Both the position numbers and the translations under genes were made by a program. From Antennarius striatus (lineage: Eukaryota; Chordata; Actinopteri; Lophiiformes; Antennariidae), in contig NC_090794.1 of the NCBI RefSeq assembly GCF_040054535.1, forward strand, positions 1,921,501-1,985,500: a DNA stretch of 64,000 nucleotides, read 5' to 3'. Of the stretch, positions 60,055 through 64,000 are shown one piece after another (positions within the stretch are counted from its first letter, which is position 1; the number at the start of each line of letters is the position of its first letter). Below the pieces are notes generated by a model, which saw only the letters and a list, made by a program, of their open reading frames with translations, ran no database searches and had not been told where the DNA came from.

Positions 60055-60412
60055 TGCAGTGCGCCCTCATTCCTCGCGGTTAATGCGTTCCAGGAACCAC
60101 ACGTGATTAATGAATTCTGCGGTAGAGCAACAAAGTATTTATCTTATTATTTACAGTTAATTTAAACGTTTATAAAACCCCCCACACTGATATTAAAACC
60201 ACCGTCTATCCGTATTACCTTTTCCTACACCCTGATACTGTTTAAAGCACTTTTGTGTCTCACGGAAGTCCCACACTCACGGAACAGAGCACACTTCCGG
60301 ATGCTCTCAGCCAATAGAATGCGCGTACGGTATCACGTGACTGCCTACGGAAAATCCGCGATGAAGTGAAGTCGCTAGCGTTGATGCAGCGAATGCACAA
60401 GGGCGCACTGCA
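60055..60412. mobile_element. TA-flanked MITE upstream of kcnf1 and pdia6
   Basis: The ends TGCAGTGCGCCCT (60055-60067) and AGGGCGCACTGCA (60400-60412) are perfect inverses, with TA on both sides (60053-60054, 60413-60414). The left interior CCTCGCGGTTAATGCGTTCC resembles mariner-derived vertebrate MITEs. No coding capacity. Confidence 0.82.
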
Positions 60413-60549
60413 TATCACTCTTTAACAGTTTGTATATGTTGCTTGTTTATGATAACATATTACAAAAACTCCGCTCTGTTCACGTGATTTTCACACAAAA
60501 AATCACTATAAGATGTAAACATTCCAAGAAATTTGAAGAAGGGTAAAAG

Positions 60550-60604
60550 AAAACCTGAACCTGAATTTCCCTTGGGATCATTAAAGTATATATCTATCTA
60601 TCTG
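60550..60604 (+). mobile_element. 3' tail of a fish LINE/SINE family
   Basis: GAATTTCCCTTGGGATCATTAAAG followed by TATCTATCTATCT. This ending, closing in ATCT repeats, is a recognisable 3' end of L2-like retroelements and their SINEs in teleosts. The 5' part is missing or too decayed to see. Confidence 0.6.
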
Positions 60605-61476
60605 AAAACACTTCACGGGATTTGTACACGTCGCGGATAACATCCATGCTTTTATTTTGAAGGCTGTCCCCGTCTCTTCCGGTTCCGCTCCCCCTGCGTG
60701 CGGCTGCTTGACGCCGCGCGCCGCAGAGGCGCGGCAGATCATAAATCTCAGCGGCGTGGAATGAATGGCGAAGTGGCGCGCGGGGACATCACAGACACGC
60801 GCGCTCCGGGATTGTTGTGTCGGGATCGAGGTCACCAATTAGTGAAAACCTATCGATCACAAGTCAGCATCGAACCGTGATGGCTGGGGATCAAAGATGC
60901 GTGTTTTGTCTCCCTTTGCAAAAAAATAAAAATAAAAAAATAAAAAAATCACCTCAACTTTCACTCAAAGTTTCACCAAAAAAGTTCCGCAGTCGTCCAG
61001 ATTGAATTATTATTATACAGCGTCTCAGCAAGGCTTGTTGTTTGTCTCCACCTAGTGGTCGAATAGCAGATTGCAGCATTTAACTGTTATTGTTATTGTT
61101 TTTGTTTTTATTCTACTTATTAATTTACTAAAGGGTTATTAATTTAGTAAAAGGTTATTTCTTTACTGAGTTGTATTTTGAAATTAAGTCCATAAAAACC
61201 ACAAAACATGTCAACGTCATCATATATGTTGAAACATTAATTAATATCTTGGTCTTGTTCGTTTTCTCTACCGGAATCGCCCTGCAGTTCCCTTAATATT
61301 TAATTACACGTACATCGATTTTAAAACTAATTTTAATACAGTATATTAAAAACTTGTTTGTGTTTCATTTAAATATGTATTAGCTGTCAGGCTGACATCT
61401 GTTGCATGTCCCCTGTAGGAATCGCCTTGTCTCCTCCCGCCGGTGAAGTACCGGGTCCATAAACTACACGGCGCAC

Positions 61477-61531
61477 GCTGATTGGCTGAGACGCAGCTCC
61501 GGGGCGTCTCAGCCAATCAGCTTGGGCCACG
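61477..61531 (+). promoter_or_regulatory. pdia6: Palindromic ER-stress element (ERSE) of pdia6
   Basis: Perfect ERSE consensus CCAAT-N9-CCACG at 61513-61531 (spacer CAGCTTGGG), 97 bp before the ATG. Its CCAAT half lies in a perfect inverted repeat with 18-bp arms (61477-61494 and 61504-61521, 9-nt spacer), so a second CCAAT box faces the other way. On the minus strand that second box has CCAAT-N9-CCGTG, a degenerate ERSE. ERSE sites bind NF-Y plus ATF6/XBP1 during the unfolded protein response, and mammalian PDIA6 is a known target of that response. Confidence 0.85.
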
Positions 61532-61628
61532 GTGGGATTCTCCGATGTACTACTCTGGTTGAGAGCCGCGGCGGTTGTGTGAGAGAGTCGCTGCCGCCGG
61601 AGACAACAGACGGAGAGCAGAGGGAACC

Positions 61629-63343
61629 ATGACGCCGCTTTTACTTGGTGAGTAAATGTTTTATAACTTTATTACGAACCCGAATCTAATAGAATTTATT
61701 AATGACGCGCACGTTCGATGTCGTTTCCCGTCCCGGCGTCGCTGCTAGCTTGAAATGCTAAAAGTTCGGTTGCACCGCAAACAGAACCGGGCCCGGTTCC
61801 CGGTCATTGAGACGACTCTAGAGCCGCTTCAGCGTGTTGGCGTTTGGCCCCCAAGTCGGTGTAAAACGACTCCAACCGGGAGTCCTGGTTAGCTACAAAA
61901 ACGGTAGGATCGTAAAACCCCGTCTCTTCTCCGTCCTCTCCTGCAGGACTGTTGGGCTGCTCGCTGCTGCTTCCTGCCCAGGGTTTCTACTCCCCCAGCG
62001 ATGATGTGGTGGAGCTCAACCCGTCCAACTTCAACCGGGAGGTGATCCAGAGTGACGGTCTGTGGCTGGTGGAGTTCTACGCTCCCTGGTGAGTCCACAC
62101 CTGTGTGTTGGAGCCACCTGTTCAAAAGTTCTGGTCCCATCTTTCTCCTGGTTCCTCCTCCTGGAGGAGGTGATTTTGTGGAGCTCAGACTTATGCAGGT
62201 GATCACGTGGTGTGTTGGAATGTAAAATCTGGTGGTTCTACTTCTTGTTTGGCTGAATTGTTTTATATATGAGGAGTGAAGGCGGTTCTGTTGTCGTAGA
62301 AGCTGTGAAAATATTCCTTCTTCTGCAGCCTCGAACTGAAAACGCTGCTGGAATGTCTGTTAGAATTCTCCACAATAAAAACAACCCATTGTTTCCTCTC
62401 TCGTTTATCTCCGCAGGTGTGGTCACTGTCAGAACCTGACTCCTGATTGGAAGAAGGCAGCCACCGCCCTGAAGGTAACCACGACCTCTCTGCTCCGAGT
62501 TTGAGACGCGTGATGAAGGAAATACGTAGCACATCAGCCGTTAAACGTCTGATTTGCAACCCCTTCAGGGCATCGTGAAGGTCGGGGCAGTCGACGCCGA
62601 TCAGCACAAGTCCCTAGGGGGTCAGTATGGCGTCAGAGGTTTCCCCACCATCAAGATCTTCGGCGCCAATAAGAACAAGCCAGAGGACTACCAGGGTACG
62701 CTTTTTTTTTTGTTGCCGCTTCTGCTGCCCAATAAAGTTTTGATTGTTGTATTTAAATTGATTTTCTTCCCAATGTCTCCGCCCCCCCCCCCAGGCGGGC
62801 GCAGCAGCCAGGCCATCGTAGACGGAGCCATGAACGCGTTACGCGCTCTGGTGAAGGACAGGCTGAGCGGTAACTCCGGCGGCTCCGGCTACAGCAGACA
62901 GCAGCAGGGCGGCGGCGGCGGAGACAAGAAGGACGTGGTGGAGCTCACCGACGACAACTTCGACAAGCTGGTGCTGGGGGGCGACGACGTGTGGATGGTG
63001 GAGTTCTTCGCCCCCTGGTGTGGGCACTGCAAGAAGTGAGTTTGGCGCCACGGGCGGTCCAGAGAATCCACCAACATCCGTTCAGATGGTTTCCTCGGCT
63101 GAAGCAGGAAGTCACCGCTTGATTTTTTTTGTCGTCCGTAGCCTGGAGCCGGAGTGGGCGGCCGCCGCCACCGCCGTCAAGGAGCAGACGAAGGGCAAAG
63201 TTCGGCTGGGGGCCGTGGACGCCACCGTGCATCAGGCCGTGTCCAGCCGCTACGGGGTGAGTGCTGGCGTGTAAACGCCACGCCTGTTTGTAAATAAAGA
63301 TGAACATACGATCGGCTTTGACGCGGTGTGTGTGTGTGTGTGT

Positions 63344-63392
<49 letters not shown>

Positions 63393-63768
63393 TGTAGATC
63401 CGAGGTTTTCCCACCATCAAGATTTTCCGCAAAGGCGAGGAGCCCGAAGATTTCCAGGGAGGGCGTTCCCGCGGCGACATCATCGAGAAAGCTATGGATC
63501 TGTTCTCCGATAACATCCCTCCCCCCCAGCTGCTGGAGGTCAGTGCGTCGTCACGACGACACGCGCGTCCCCCCCTCCTCCCAAAAAAAACTAAGTTCAT
63601 CTGACGGATTTTGGGGATAAACTTGATAAAATAATGTCGGTGAGCGTTGCGTTCAAGTTGCGTGGGAAATGTCTGCTTCTCAGATCCTGAACGAAGACAT
63701 CGTGAAGAACACGTGCGAGGACAGTCAGCTGTGTGTGATCGCCGTGCTGCCGCACATCCTGGACACAG
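61629..63768 (+). CDS. pdia6: Protein disulfide isomerase A6 (P5), 5' part
   Basis: Eight exons are visible: 61629-61647, 61947-62088, 62417-62474, 62569-62695, 62795-63035, 63142-63256, 63398-63538 and 63684-63768. They encode about 309 of an expected 440 or so residues; the gene runs off the right edge after a gtgaga donor. The signal peptide is [19 protein letters not shown]. Two catalytic thioredoxin domains have CGHC active sites at about residues 55-58 and 191-194, each with a following GFPTIKIF segment. A linker rich in Gly and Gln ([11 protein letters not shown]) joins them. The third, redox-inactive domain begins near residue 265 ([16 protein letters not shown]). PDIA6 oxidises and isomerises disulfides in the ER lumen, works with BiP and attenuates IRE1/PERK signalling. 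The retention signal (KDEL type) is beyond the window. An ERSE lies just upstream. Confidence 0.96.
63326..63389 (+). repeat. (TG)n microsatellite abutting the pdia6 exon 7 acceptor
   Basis: About 31 TG units with one TA interruption, followed directly by five Ts and GTAG; the acceptor AG is 63396-63397. The repeat therefore replaces the usual polypyrimidine tract. Confidence 0.95.
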
Positions 63769-63857
63769 GTGAGACAGGCCACGCCCACTTAGGTTGAAAC
63801 GTGTTAGCGGTAGCGAGCTAGCATCGTTGCTCGACTGAGAGTGACGTGTGTGAGTTT

Positions 63858-63881
63858 ACACACACACACACACACACACAC
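63858..63881. repeat. (CA)n microsatellite in pdia6 intron 8
   Basis: About 12 CA units. The remainder of the window after 63769 is intron. Confidence 0.92.
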
Positions 63882-64000
63882 CTTATGCTTGATACAGTGC
63901 AGTAAATATCCCTCACACCGCTTAGATTCAAGAGAAGGCAGCCGTCGCCATGGTAACTCACCTCAAATCGAAGGAGAGAACACGTCAGCGTGATTTTTTT

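Larger units (their letters stand above)
59667..61470. other. Spacer between divergent kcnf1 and pdia6
   Basis: Upstream DNA of both kcnf1 (-) and pdia6 (+). It contains a MITE (60055-60412), a LINE-like 3' tail (about 60550-60604) and otherwise no recognised gene. Confidence 0.55.

Overview
The window is nuclear DNA from a vertebrate, almost certainly a ray-finned (teleost) fish with a compact genome. Six protein-coding loci are recognisable, in the order cd24 (-), sobp (+), rock2 (+), two tandem LRG1-like genes (+, +), kcnf1 (-) and the 5' part of pdia6 (+). Most genes are split by GT-AG introns that are short for vertebrates: rock2 fits in about 21 kb and sobp in about 8 kb. The space between is full of dinucleotide microsatellites, G/C homopolymer runs, minisatellites and short inverted-repeat transposons of kinds common in fish. 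I cannot name the species. Exon boundaries were placed by eye from reading frame, splice sites and remembered human orthologues; no alignment was run.

Layout. 1-3.4 kb: no gene recognised. 3.4-4.9 kb: cd24 on the minus strand, two coding exons, with a TATA box. 5-8.3 kb: intergenic, GC-rich toward sobp. 8.37-16.43 kb: sobp, six coding exons; its intron 3 carries a hAT-like element with a TA-flanked MITE nested inside. 16.4-22.4 kb: presumed sobp 3' UTR and intergenic DNA. 22.4-43.65 kb: rock2, about 32 coding exons plus an in-frame 216-nt cassette exon that resembles the muscle-type ROCK2m insert, and at least two possible C-terminal ends. 45.9-48.6 kb: two tandem secreted leucine-rich-repeat genes of the LRG1 type. 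48.8-58.1 kb: a stretch of about 9 kb without genes. 58.2-59.7 kb: kcnf1 (Kv5.1), intronless, minus strand. 61.6 kb to the end: pdia6, eight exons visible, continuing past the window; its promoter holds a perfect ER-stress element inside a perfect 18-bp-arm palindrome.

The genes are not an operon and do not form one pathway. They share a neighbourhood. From memory, human CD24 and SOBP lie together on 6q21, ROCK2, KCNF1 and PDIA6 on 2p25, and LRG1 on chromosome 19, so the window joins three human neighbourhoods. I found no new biochemical system. The most useful observations are the rock2 cassette exon, the alternative rock2 3' ends, the pdia6 ER-stress palindrome, a CFTR-like TG(m)T(n) tract at a frame-preserving pdia6 exon, the tandem LRG1-like pair and the nested transposons.
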